Below are positions 1 to 7,024 of a DNA stretch of 64,000 nt, piece by piece; the first letter of the stretch is position 1; every line of letters starts with the position of its first letter. Source of the stretch: Lebetimonas natsushimae (GTDB taxonomy: Bacteria > Campylobacterota > Campylobacteria > Campylobacterales > Nautiliaceae); assembly GCF_002335445.1 (NCBI RefSeq), contig NZ_BDME01000007.1, positions 1-64,000 of the forward strand, in the 5' to 3' direction. The position numbers and the translations under genes are program-made. The notes below the pieces were generated by a model. That model made no database searches. It worked only from the letters and a program-made list of their open reading frames with translations, and had not been told where the DNA came from.

Positions 1-65
1 GGCCTGCTACTTATCTCTAAGCTCTCAATCATCTCCATCACGCTCTCTTGCGTTTTGGGAATGAA

Positions 66-94
66 AGTATATTATATTTTCTCCCCCCTGTCAA
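66..94 (-). promoter_or_regulatory. Consensus sigma70 promoter reading off the left edge
   Basis: On the minus strand a perfect -35 TTGACA (89-94) and a -10 TATACT (66-71) are separated by exactly 17 bases. The spacer begins with a run of six G, and the DNA upstream of the -35 is AT-rich like an UP element. Transcription should start near position 59 and run out of the window through positions 58-1. The same TTGACA-N17 layout drives both tRNA operons in this window, so the missing gene is probably an rRNA or tRNA operon. That identity is inference; the promoter itself is seen directly. Confidence 0.75.
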
Positions 95-240
95 GTACTC
101 TTTCCTGTTTTTTCTGAAAAAATTTGAAATTAACAAAAAATTAATATTTATAGTAAAAAAATAATAAAACAAAAATTTTAAACTATATTAAGACTATTGT
201 TAATTTAATAAAATCCGATTTATAAATAAAAAAGTAAATT

Positions 241-1605
241 ATGAATAAAAAAAACTTTATAATAATTATATTTATATTTTTGTTTATATCTACAGCTCAA
301 GCTAGAATATTCATTATTGATAATTCTTCAGTTTCAAAACTTACCAAAATTTGTAAAGAAGCTTCAGGAGGAGATGTAATATATTTTCACAATGGCATAT
401 ATAATATCCATTTTCCAATTATTAAATGCAAAGGAAATTCAAAAGCTTATATTACAATAGCCCCTTATCCGGGAGATGAAGTAACTATTCGAAGCAATTG
501 GATTATAAAAGGCAATTATTTATTAATAAAAGGATTAAATTTTAAAGGATATGCTGAAAAAATAAAATATAAAAATGTAATATCATCATGGTGGAATCCG
601 CCTAAAAAATATAAAATTACAGGTCTTTTAATAAAAGGGCATCATATAACTATAAAAAATAATGCAATTGGCTGCTATCCGGGAGCCGGCATTAAAGTTA
701 CAGGTCATAGTGATTATATAAAAATATATCACAATATCATTTATAATAATGCTTGGTGGAGTACTGGAGGAACAGGCGGTTTGGTTGTAAAAAACATTAT
801 TCAATTCGATGGTACCAATAAAAGAAAAATAGATATATCTAATAATTTAATTTTTTCAAATGAAAGCAGAATTATTTCCCATGTTTTTCAAAAAGGTTTT
901 GTAAAATTGGTTATAGATGAAGGTGAAAGCATTCTAATTCAACAACGTGACGATGTTGTAAAAAAAGGAGCAAAAAAAGGTCTTTACTATGGAAGATATC
1001 TTATAAAATACAATCTTATTTTATTTAATGGTAAAGGTGCTTCTTTAAATAAAGCTGATAACATAGATTTTATAGCTAATACGCTTTATGCTAACGGTAC
1101 AACCGCAACTAATCCCAATGCTACTGGTATTAGAGGAAATCATACTAATAACGATACTTTTATGGATAATACTATAGGATGTATTAGAGGAGGCAAAGCC
1201 TTCAGCATCCAAGGTAAAAGAAATATTTTTAAAAACAATTATGTCAATTGTGTTCAAACACCGCCAATTAAAGGTGTTTATAGAATAAATAAACTTTTTA
1301 GAAACCCTGAAAAATTAGATTTTTACAATATTCTTTTTAAAGATAGAGCTAATAAATTACTTAAAAGTTTTAATAATATGCTAAAAAATTTTAATATAAA
1401 AATTAAACCTACAAATTATAAAGTAAATCTTAATGATGAAATAAAAAAAATAATTGCTACCATACCAAAAAATAAAAATACCAAAATTTACTACAATAAA
1501 AATAAAATAGAAATTTTTAACATAGATAGAAAAGAAATAAAATATATGCCTAAAAACTTAATTTTAGAATTACCAAAAAAACATAAAGCCATTTATAATA
1601 ATTAA
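241..1605 (+). CDS. Secreted right-handed beta-helix protein (polysaccharide-lyase-like fold)
   Basis: The 454-aa product starts with a clear Sec signal peptide (MNKK, then a hydrophobic stretch to STAQA at about residue 21). The following part (SGGDVIYFHNGIYNI ... APYPGDEVTI, residues about 42-85) matches the N-terminal pattern of pectate-lyase-like and chondroitinase-B-like beta-helix proteins. Asn- and Ile-rich turns recur through residues 90-350, including N-x-I and G-N-x-x-x-N motifs. Substrate and activity are unknown, and catalytic residues cannot be assigned by eye. The C-terminal 90 residues are Lys/Asn-rich and look non-repetitive. It is a monocistronic plus-strand gene between two minus-strand stable-RNA transcription units, and is visibly more AT-rich than its neighbours, which suggests acquisition. 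Expected location is the periplasm or cell surface. Confidence 0.6.
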   Translation: MNKKNFIIIIFIFLFISTAQARIFIIDNSSVSKLTKICKEASGGDVIYFHNGIYNIHFPIIKCKGNSKAYITIAPYPGDEVTIRSNWIIKGNYLLIKGLNFKGYAEKIKYKNVISSWWNPPKKYKITGLLIKGHHITIKNNAIGCYPGAGIKVTGHSDYIKIYHNIIYNNAWWSTGGTGGLVVKNIIQFDGTNKRKIDISNNLIFSNESRIISHVFQKGFVKLVIDEGESILIQQRDDVVKKGAKKGLYYGRYLIKYNLILFNGKGASLNKADNIDFIANTLYANGTTATNPNATGIRGNHTNNDTFMDNTIGCIRGGKAFSIQGKRNIFKNNYVNCVQTPPIKGVYRINKLFRNPEKLDFYNILFKDRANKLLKSFNNMLKNFNIKIKPTNYKVNLNDEIKKIIATIPKNKNTKIYYNKNKIEIFNIDRKEIKYMPKNLILELPKKHKAIYNN

Positions 1606-1652
1606 TTATAATACTAAACTTAATTTAGCAATTTTATAAAAGATTAAATCAA

Positions 1653-1737
1653 TGGTGCGGGAGAGAGGACTCGAACCTCCACGCCTTGCGGCACTAGATC
1701 CTAAGTCTAGCGCGTCTGCCAGTTCCGCCACTCCCGC
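1653..1737 (-). tRNA. tRNA-Leu(TAG)
   Basis: The 85-nt gene has a GCGGGAG/CTCCCGC acceptor stem, a long variable arm typical of class II tRNAs, the anticodon loop CTTAGGA (anticodon TAG), a GTTCGAGTC T-loop and an encoded CCA. It is the last gene of a five-tRNA minus-strand operon. No strong GC-rich terminator follows it. Confidence 0.95.
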
Positions 1738-1760
1738 ATATATTAGAAGCTGTTTAAAAG

Positions 1761-1837
1761 TGGTACGCCCTGCAGGACTCGAACCTGCGACCTACGGCTT
1801 AGAAGGCCGTTGCTCTATCCAGCTGAGCTAAGGGCGC
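1761..1837 (-). tRNA. tRNA-Arg(TCT)
   Basis: The 77-nt gene has anticodon loop CTTCTAA (TCT, reading AGA/AGG), a canonical TTCGAGTC T-loop and an encoded CCA. The first acceptor pair is G-U. It lies 23 nt before tRNA-Leu in the same operon. Confidence 0.95.
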
Positions 1838-1854
1838 ATATCTGAGAAGCTTTT

Positions 1855-1931
1855 TGGTGCGTCCGGTAGGACTCGAACCTACAACCTACGGATCCGAAGT
1901 CCGTTGCTCTATCCAGTTGAGCTACGGACGC
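1855..1931 (-). tRNA. tRNA-Arg(TCG)
   Basis: The 77-nt gene has acceptor stem GCGTCCG/CGGACGC, anticodon loop CTTCGGA (TCG) and an encoded CCA. A TCG anticodon reads CGA without the inosine-modified ACG form. It is separated by 17 nt from tRNA-Arg(TCT). Confidence 0.93.
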
Positions 1932-1948
1932 TTAACTGGATAGAACAA

Positions 1949-2026
1949 TGGGGTGGATGACCGGACTCGAACCGGCGACCCCCAGGGCCACAACCTGGTG
2001 CTCTAACCACCTGAGCTACACCCACC
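1949..2026 (-). tRNA. tRNA-His(GTG)
   Basis: The anticodon loop is TTGTGGC (GTG). The gene encodes the extra G at position -1 paired with a C discriminator, the hallmark of tRNA-His, and ends in CCA. The 38-nt spacer between this gene and tRNA-Pro contains an ACAAGTG/CACTTGT inverted repeat that could form a processing hairpin. Confidence 0.95.
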
Positions 2027-2064
2027 ACAAGTGGGCAGCTCGAAAGCATCTCACTTGTAATGAG

Positions 2065-2142
2065 TGGTCGGAGTGGAGGGACTCGAACCCCCGACCCCCT
2101 GGTCCCAAACCAGGTGCGCTAACCAAACTGCGCTACACTCCG
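2065..2142 (-). tRNA. tRNA-Pro(TGG)
   Basis: This is the first tRNA of the operon: acceptor CGGAGTG/CACTCCG, anticodon loop TTTGGGA (TGG), encoded CCA. Its 5' end lies only about 8 nt from the predicted transcription start, so the primary transcript has a very short leader. Confidence 0.95.
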
Positions 2143-2156
2143 CTTTGTGGATTGAA

Positions 2157-2185
2157 ATTATAAATAAAAAAAATTTTTTTGTCAA
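2157..2185 (-). promoter_or_regulatory. Perfect consensus promoter of the five-tRNA operon
   Basis: Minus strand: TTGACA (2180-2185), 17-bp all-A/T spacer, TATAAT (2157-2162). The 20 bases starting at the -10 (TATAATTTCAATCCACAAAG) are identical to those of the tRNA/tuf promoter at 27077-27105, so the initially transcribed region is conserved as well as the promoter. Confidence 0.85.
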
Positions 2186-2190
2186 TACTT

Positions 2191-3048
2191 TTATTTAATT
2201 TTTTTAATATTTGGATGAAAAGCTTTGGTAGATACTATTACACTGTCCCCTATTTTTAAATTTTTTGCCTCTTTATTTGTAATCACTATTTCACTAATCT
2301 GATTTCCAATGGAAATAATAGCAATATTTATAATATCGCTTTTTTTTAAATCCAATATTTTAGCTTCAAATGCAAATTTTGCCGATCCGCTGTGTTTTAA
2401 TAATACTTCTTTTGTATTTGAATTTTTAATTATTTTTCCCTGTTTTATTTCTATCACCTTATTTGAAAGTTTATAGATTTCACTAGGAGAGTGGGAGACC
2501 ATAATTGTTGTTAAATTAAACTCTTTATGTAAAAGAAAAATTTCTTTTTGCAGACTCTCCCTCATAGACGGATCAAGTGCGGAAAAAGGCTCGTCCATTA
2601 AAAGAATTTTAGGTTTTCTCATTAAAGCCCTTGCAAGTGCGACCCTTTGTTTTTGACCACCGCTTAATGTATTTGGAAATCTGTTTTTAAGTTCTTTTAA
2701 ATTAGTAATTTCAAGCAAAAATTCTGCTAATTTTTTATCTTTTTGAACATAAAGTAAATTTTCTATTACGTTCATATTGGGAAACAGGGCATAATCCTGA
2801 AAAACGAATCCTATTTTTCTTTTCTGGGGAGGTAAAAAATTTTTTTCATCCTGCCAAATTTCATTATCTACAATAATTTTACTGTTACTCTTTTCTAGTC
2901 CTGCTATGATTCTTAAAAGAGTGGTCTTTCCACTGCCGCTCTCTCCCATTATTGCTAAAAAATCCCCTTTTTCAAGGGAAAATTCAACATTTAAGACCAT
3001 ATCTCCCAAACTTCCGTGAAGTTTTTTATTTATTTTAAAATAATTCAT
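2191..3048 (-). CDS. modC: Molybdate ABC transporter ATP-binding protein ModC
   Basis: ABC ATPase that energises molybdate import through ModB. From the preferred start (MNYFKINK) it shows Walker A GESGSGKTT (about residues 35-43), Q-loop FVFQDYALFP, signature LSGGQKQR (128-135), Walker B LLMDEP (149-154) and an H-loop SHSP. After about residue 222 a C-terminal TOBE domain follows, as is usual for ModC oxyanion sensing. The start at 3048 overlaps the end of modB by 14 nt, implying coupling; in-frame starts further upstream exist but would put more ModC inside modB. It is the last gene of the mod operon, ending just before the tRNA promoter. Confidence 0.88.
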   Translation of the reverse strand: MNYFKINKKLHGSLGDMVLNVEFSLEKGDFLAIMGESGSGKTTLLRIIAGLEKSNSKIIVDNEIWQDEKNFLPPQKRKIGFVFQDYALFPNMNVIENLLYVQKDKKLAEFLLEITNLKELKNRFPNTLSGGQKQRVALARALMRKPKILLMDEPFSALDPSMRESLQKEIFLLHKEFNLTTIMVSHSPSEIYKLSNKVIEIKQGKIIKNSNTKEVLLKHSGSAKFAFEAKILDLKKSDIINIAIISIGNQISEIVITNKEAKNLKIGDSVIVSTKAFHPNIKKIK

Positions 3049-3715
3049 ATTTTTTCTTTTCTCTTTCATTAAAAATATAAACAAAAAGCAAAACCAAAAA
3101 ACTGATTATAAGCATAATGGCACTGTAAAAATGGGCAGATTTATAATCCATCATTTCCACATAATCATAAATTGCAACACTTGCTACTTCTGTTTTACCT
3201 GGAATCGAACCTCCAACCATTAAAACAACTCCAAACTCCCCGATTGTATGCGCAAAAGTTATTATAATTGCCGTAAGAATTGAACTTTTCATATTTGGCA
3301 AAATTACTTTAAAAAGAGTTCTGATTTTACCTTTTCCGCTCAGGAAACTAGCTTCTATAAGCCTTTTATCTATATTCTCAAACCCGTTTTGCAGAGGCTG
3401 AATCATAAAAGGAAAAGAATAAAGAGAACTTGCCACAATCAACCCTTCAAAAGTAAATACAAGTTTTACATTAAAAAGTTTATATACAGTTTCTCCTATA
3501 ATTGAATCAGGGGAAAGTAAAATCAACATATAAAACCCAAGCACAGATGGAGGCAATACAATCGGCAGGGCACTCACAGCTTCTAAAACAGGTTTTATTT
3601 TTGATCTTGTGTTTGAAAGAAAATAAGCAAAAGGAACACCTATACAAAGCAATATAACAGTTACAAAAAAAGCCAGTTTAAATGAAAGAAAAAAAGGCGT
3701 GAAATCAATCAACAC
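3035..3715 (-). CDS. modB: Molybdate ABC transporter permease ModB
   Basis: Inner-membrane permease of 226 aa with about five hydrophobic spans (near residues 10-33, 45-68, 90-110, 140-165, 195-215). The EAA-type cytoplasmic loop that docks ModC is visible at residues 121-140 (EASFLSGKGKIRTLFKVILP). Proline-rich LPIVLPPSVLGFYML near residue 50 is typical of ModB. The start is a GTG embedded in the end of the TOBE gene, preceded by GGAGTTA, so translation is coupled. Its place between a TOBE gene and modC, downstream of modA, fixes the substrate as molybdate or tungstate. Confidence 0.88.
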   Translation of the reverse strand: MLIDFTPFFLSFKLAFFVTVILLCIGVPFAYFLSNTRSKIKPVLEAVSALPIVLPPSVLGFYMLILLSPDSIIGETVYKLFNVKLVFTFEGLIVASSLYSFPFMIQPLQNGFENIDKRLIEASFLSGKGKIRTLFKVILPNMKSSILTAIIITFAHTIGEFGVVLMVGGSIPGKTEVASVAIYDYVEMMDYKSAHFYSAIMLIISFLVLLFVYIFNEREKKKYELF

Positions 3716-4085
3716 TAACTCCTATATCACTTGCTTTTATCATCAGATAAACCTCATCATTTATATTTAAATTAAGTTTATTAACAGATTCATTTAAAAT
3801 TATAACTTCTATTTCTTCATCATTATATTTACAATAAATATTGGAAAAAATTTCTCCTTTTTCTATACTTAAAATTTTGGCTTTTAAATTATTTTCAATA
3901 CTTGTTTTGCATTTTTCTTTTGAGATTGAAACCATTGTAGGTTTAAAAAAAAGATTAGCTTCATCAATATCAAAATTAATCTCAAGTGTAATAACTTTTA
4001 TAAAATTGCCTTTACACTTAAATATTAATAAATTAACATCATCTTTGTTTTTTATTTCAACCAATTCTGCTTTTATTTTATTCAT
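3705..4085 (-). CDS. TOBE/Mop-domain molybdate-binding protein
   Basis: A 126-aa protein made of what look like two tandem TOBE-like modules (about residues 1-62 and 63-126; the second has LKAKILSIEKGEIFSNIYCK ... LNLNINDEVYLMIKASDIGV). It has no helix-turn-helix, so it is not a ModE repressor itself. TOBE-only proteins bind molybdate or tungstate as cytoplasmic stores or buffers, which is the likely role here. It sits between modA and modB, overlapping the modB start by 11 nt. The spacer before its start carries a copy of the dispersed TCCATTTTACATTTT repeat. Confidence 0.7.
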   Translation of the reverse strand: MNKIKAELVEIKNKDDVNLLIFKCKGNFIKVITLEINFDIDEANLFFKPTMVSISKEKCKTSIENNLKAKILSIEKGEIFSNIYCKYNDEEIEVIILNESVNKLNLNINDEVYLMIKASDIGVSVD

Positions 4086-4109
4086 TTTACACTATCCATT
4101 TTACATTTT

Positions 4110-4814
4110 TTATTTGACAATGTATCCATATTTTTTAAAAATTTTTTTAGCTTCATCTGAAAATAAAAAATTATAAAAATTTTCAGCCTTTTTATTTAAT
4201 AAAACCACTCCCTGATTAATAGGAGTATAACCATTCGGCAAATTTATCCAGTTTTTATATTTTTTTGTATTAGGAGAAAACAATAGAGATTTTGCAATTA
4301 TTCCGATATCAGTAGAATGCAGAGAATAATTAAACGCAGCTGAAACAGTTTCGGCATATATGAGTTTATCTTTAACTTTATCATATAAACCAGTATTTTT
4401 TAAAAATTCTACAGCTGCCTTTCCATAAGGGGCTGTTTTGGGATTTGCAATTGCAATAGAAGTGGCATTTAAAATAATATCTTTATAATTTCCATTGATT
4501 GGTTTTCTACTAAAAAGAACTATTGTCCCATATGCATAAATTTTTGGTTTTGTTAAAACAATTCCTTTTTTATACAAAAAAAGAGGATATTTCATATTTG
4601 CAGCTAAAAATATATCATATTTAGCCCCATGCATTATTTGAGCTGTTAATTTTCCACTGCTAGCAAAGATTAAATGAACATTATCATTTGGATAAATTTT
4701 ATTATATTCTTTAATTATTTCAGGCATAGCATAAGCATTGCCGGTAGCAGAAGCTACAAAAATTTCATTTGCAAATAAAAAAACAGTAAAAAATAAACTT
4801 ATTAAAAATTTCAT
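4110..4814 (-). CDS. modA: Molybdate-binding periplasmic protein ModA
   Basis: Solute-binding protein that captures molybdate in the periplasm. The 234-aa form begins MKFLISLFFTVFLFA, a signal peptide ending near residue 14. It continues with ASATGNAYAMPEI, LIFASSGKLTAQIMHGAKYDIFLAAN and GIVLTKP, all characteristic ModA segments; the SSG and AxN residues contribute to oxyanion binding. A longer frame opens with TTG at 4886, but that TTG is the first part of the -35 element and the extension would replace the signal peptide, so 4814 is chosen. It is the first gene of the mod operon, directly under a ModE-type operator. Confidence 0.9.
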   Translation of the reverse strand: MKFLISLFFTVFLFANEIFVASATGNAYAMPEIIKEYNKIYPNDNVHLIFASSGKLTAQIMHGAKYDIFLAANMKYPLFLYKKGIVLTKPKIYAYGTIVLFSRKPINGNYKDIILNATSIAIANPKTAPYGKAAVEFLKNTGLYDKVKDKLIYAETVSAAFNYSLHSTDIGIIAKSLLFSPNTKKYKNWINLPNGYTPINQGVVLLNKKAENFYNFLFSDEAKKIFKKYGYIVK

Positions 4815-4832
4815 ACTTTTTCTCTTTTTTTT

Positions 4833-4856
4833 CGCTATATATTTTTTTATATAACG
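4833..4856 (-). promoter_or_regulatory. ModE-type operator upstream of modA
   Basis: The sequence is the near-perfect palindrome CGCTATATA-N6-TATATAACG, which matches the established ModE half-site pattern (CGNTATATA-N6-TATATAACG). It covers the predicted transcription start (about 4851) and lies 19 nt before the modA ATG, the position expected for repression by molybdate-loaded ModE. No modE gene lies in this window. Confidence 0.85.
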
Positions 4857-4857
4857 T

Positions 4858-4886
4858 ATTTTAATAAAAATTATTGTTCTTGTCAA
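4858..4886 (-). promoter_or_regulatory. modA operon promoter
   Basis: Minus strand TTGACA (4881-4886), 17-bp spacer, TAAAAT (4858-4863). The ModE-type box begins two bases downstream of the -10, so operator and start site overlap. Confidence 0.7.
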
Positions 4887-4924
4887 CTAGTTTTTTTTTA
4901 GTGACTGTCACCAAATAATTTATA

Positions 4925-4957
4925 AAAAACAAAAAGCTCAAAGAGTATGAGCTTTTT
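4925..4957 (-). terminator. Intrinsic terminator of the peptidase/DUF465 operon
   Basis: Minus strand hairpin AAAAAGCTC / GAGCTTTTT with a 9-nt loop (arms 4949-4957 and 4931-4939) followed by more T. The 5' arm is formed by the last codons of the DUF465 gene, and the TGA stop lies at the start of the 3' arm. Confidence 0.75.
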
Positions 4958-5177
4958 TATATTCTAATACTGCCTGATAAACTTCATCTTTAATATGTAA
5001 TTTTTCTTTTTTAAGTTTATCAAGTTCGATTTCTTCCATATGTTCTCTGCCGGCTTCAACATCATCTATTAATTGATTAAGTTCAGCGTGTCTTTTAATT
5101 AATGCATCAATATGTGGATTTTCAGCTGCTAATTTTTCCATAACCGGAATTAATTCTGGACAACATTCTTTAAACAT
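4938..5177 (-). CDS. DUF465 (YdcH-like) small coiled-coil protein
   Basis: A 79-aa, almost entirely helical, charged protein. The pattern PHIDALIKRHAELNQLIDDVE followed by LKKEKLHIKDEVYQAVLEY is that of the DUF465/YdcH family, whose molecular role is not established. Two Cys near the N-terminus (ECCPE) are unusual decoration. A -10 element (TATAAT, 5197-5202, minus strand) lies in the 26-nt gap upstream, so it may have its own promoter besides reading from the peptidase operon. SD AAGGAGATAAA precedes the ATG. Confidence 0.8.
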   Translation of the reverse strand: MFKECCPELIPVMEKLAAENPHIDALIKRHAELNQLIDDVEAGREHMEEIELDKLKKEKLHIKDEVYQAVLEYKKAHTL

Positions 5178-5203
5178 TTTATCTCCTTTTTATGAAATTA
5201 TAC

Positions 5204-5503
5204 CTAAAAAGGACAGCAAGTTGGATTATCTTCATCATCTTCTGGAAATTCTTCATAAAAATCGTCATATTCTTCGTCTAATTTATCTCTGTTTTCCCTC
5301 GGATTACATTCTTCACATTCTATTATTTCATAATCTTCATATTCTTGCTTTTTTAAAAAATTTTCCACTTCGTCAAATAAATGAAAATTAACATATTCAT
5401 AATCGTTATCAAAACTTGTTTTTATTTCAATAAATCTATCACATAAATCCGAATGGAGTTCAATTTTTTTATTATCATTATCTATTATTATTTCATATGC
5501 CAT
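5204..5503 (-). CDS. Acidic cysteine-containing protein of unknown function
   Basis: A 99-aa protein with a strongly acidic C-terminal third (DEEYDDFYEEFPEDDEDNPTCCPF) and two Cys pairs, CEEC at about residue 77 and CC near the end, so metal binding is possible but unproven. The N-terminal half looks like a compact beta-rich domain (YEIIIDNDNKKIELHSDLCDRF). I do not recognise the family. It begins one base before the end of the peptidase gene, so the two are cotranscribed. Confidence 0.65.
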   Translation of the reverse strand: MAYEIIIDNDNKKIELHSDLCDRFIEIKTSFDNDYEYVNFHLFDEVENFLKKQEYEDYEIIECEECNPRENRDKLDEEYDDFYEEFPEDDEDNPTCCPF

Positions 5504-5504
5504 A

Positions 5505-6518
5505 TTAGCTCCTTAAAAAAATTTTATATTTTGTTTCAAAATCATTTTTTACTTCTAAAGTTAAATTTTTAAAATAAAATTTTCTCCAGTTTAAATTAAC
5601 TCCTCTTGGAATTACAAAACTTCCCCTATCTCCTTGAATATCAACTACCTTAATATCTGAAATATCCGATAATTTAATTTCTGTATTTTTATTAATTTTA
5701 TATATTTTATTGTTTATTTTCAATGTAACTTCCGGTATAACATTTTTTATATTTAAATTGTTTATATAATGATCAATATCAGATTTAATGTCATACAATC
5801 TAAAAAACTCCCTAAGCATTACAAAATGTGTATAAATTTTGTCTTTTAATGAAGGAAGCTGTTTGGAAGCTTCTATACAAAACGCTTTTATATTATGTTT
5901 CAAACACCAGCCTGTAAGTGCTTTTTTCTGCTCTTTGTGCGTGTTTCCGCTGAATGTTTTTGTATTGATAAGAGAAACTGGCCATTTAAGATATTTATTC
6001 GCATTGTTTTTTATATATAAAGCTTCTTTTAAAAGGTCAAAATTTTTATATTTATTCTCATCTATTACAATACTTTGGCCCCAAGCATGATGATTCCTTG
6101 AACTAAATCCATATCCGTCATGCATAGAAATCAATAAATCCGGTTTAAAATCAAGTATCGCCTCTTTTAAAAGTTCAACATAATAATAATCCGGGTCGTT
6201 TTTTGAGATATAATCAAATTTTCTGTTCATATCTCCGTTATAACCTCTTACGTTTGCCAAAATAGAAGTAAAATTACTTCTCGGAATAATCAAAACATCA
6301 GCTTTTATATCCATTTCAACCAATAAATCGGCGGCTTTATAAGCCCCCATTTCATTACCGTGAATTCCGCCTATTATTAAAATTCTTTTACCATTGCCTT
6401 TTTTATGGAAATATTCAAAAGGTTTTGTTGGTAAAATAATATGATGATTTGATTTGGCAAAAACTAAATTTGGAAACAGTAAAGCTGATGAAGTTAATAA
6501 AAAATCTCTTCTATTCAA
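5505..6518 (-). CDS. M99/M14-type carboxypeptidase, Csd4/Pgp1-like cell-shape enzyme
   Basis: A 337-aa exported zinc peptidase. The predicted zinc site is H53-x-x-E56 (GGIHGNE) and H133 (ISMHDGYG), the arrangement of the aspartoacylase/M14 fold. The length and the C-terminal beta-rich extension (residues about 250-337) resemble the D,L-carboxypeptidases Csd4 (Helicobacter) and Pgp1 (Campylobacter), which trim peptidoglycan tripeptides to dipeptides and set helical cell shape. The N-terminus (NRRDFLL ... FPNLVFA) carries a twin-arginine-like motif, so Tat export is possible. It leads a three-gene minus-strand operon; a TATAAT -10 lies at 6540-6545. The substrate assignment comes from family knowledge. 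Confidence 0.72.
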   Translation of the reverse strand: MNRRDFLLTSSALLFPNLVFAKSNHHIILPTKPFEYFHKKGNGKRILIIGGIHGNEMGAYKAADLLVEMDIKADVLIIPRSNFTSILANVRGYNGDMNRKFDYISKNDPDYYYVELLKEAILDFKPDLLISMHDGYGFSSRNHHAWGQSIVIDENKYKNFDLLKEALYIKNNANKYLKWPVSLINTKTFSGNTHKEQKKALTGWCLKHNIKAFCIEASKQLPSLKDKIYTHFVMLREFFRLYDIKSDIDHYINNLNIKNVIPEVTLKINNKIYKINKNTEIKLSDISDIKVVDIQGDRGSFVIPRGVNLNWRKFYFKNLTLEVKNDFETKYKIFLRS

Positions 6519-6628
6519 CTAAAAAACCTTTTTTTTATAATTATACATCAAAAATATATAATTTTTACTTATATTAACAATAATTTAAACTTATTAAGAT
6601 AAAGTTGCGAAAAATTTAAGGAGATAAC

Positions 6629-7024
6629 ATGCAACAAATGATTTTGCAGGAAAAATATCCGGTTTTTATATTAGATATAGATAAAAATGAAACTCATTAT
6701 AAAACAACTAATGAAATAATCAAATTTTTTAAAAATAAAATAGATTCACATCCGATTTGTACATATATTGGAGAATTTGACCATTATAATCACACAAAAA
6801 ATCTGCAAAACGGAGAAATTGCAGAGGGAATAAAAGATTGTAAAATAATAATATTCTGTTTTGGAAATAAAATACTAAACGGAAAAATAGCAGCAGTTAG
6901 ACCAAGAAGTATAGGTGTTACTGAATATGAAGACAAATTTGAAATAGCATTTCTTGAAGCACCTGCTTTAATTGCAAACGAAGTAATGGAAGGGTGGGTA
7001 AAAGAACTTAAAAATTCTCTATAA
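6629..7024 (+). CDS. Conserved Campylobacterota protein of unknown function (DUF6858-like)
   Basis: A 131-aa soluble protein. Its motifs ILQEKYPVF, ICTYIGEFDHYNHT, IIFCFGNKI, VRPRSIGVTE and AFLEAPALIANE resemble a family I associate with DUF6858 in Campylobacterota. No enzymatic motif is evident and no function is known. A good SD (AAGGAGATAAC) precedes the ATG at 6629. It is a single plus-strand gene divergent from the peptidase operon and convergent with modD, whose last 17 nt it overlaps. Confidence 0.65.
   Translation: MQQMILQEKYPVFILDIDKNETHYKTTNEIIKFFKNKIDSHPICTYIGEFDHYNHTKNLQNGEIAEGIKDCKIIIFCFGNKILNGKIAAVRPRSIGVTEYEDKFEIAFLEAPALIANEVMEGWVKELKNSL

Noticed and set aside
1948-2163. 71-codon plus-strand frame (starts MGWMTGLEPATPRATTW)
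   Set aside because: It runs across tRNA-His and tRNA-Pro on the antisense strand; this kind of peptide is a well-known tRNA artefact.
4815-4886. TTG start for a longer modA
   Set aside because: The TTG belongs to the -35 TTGACA and the extension would cover the operator and bury the signal peptide.
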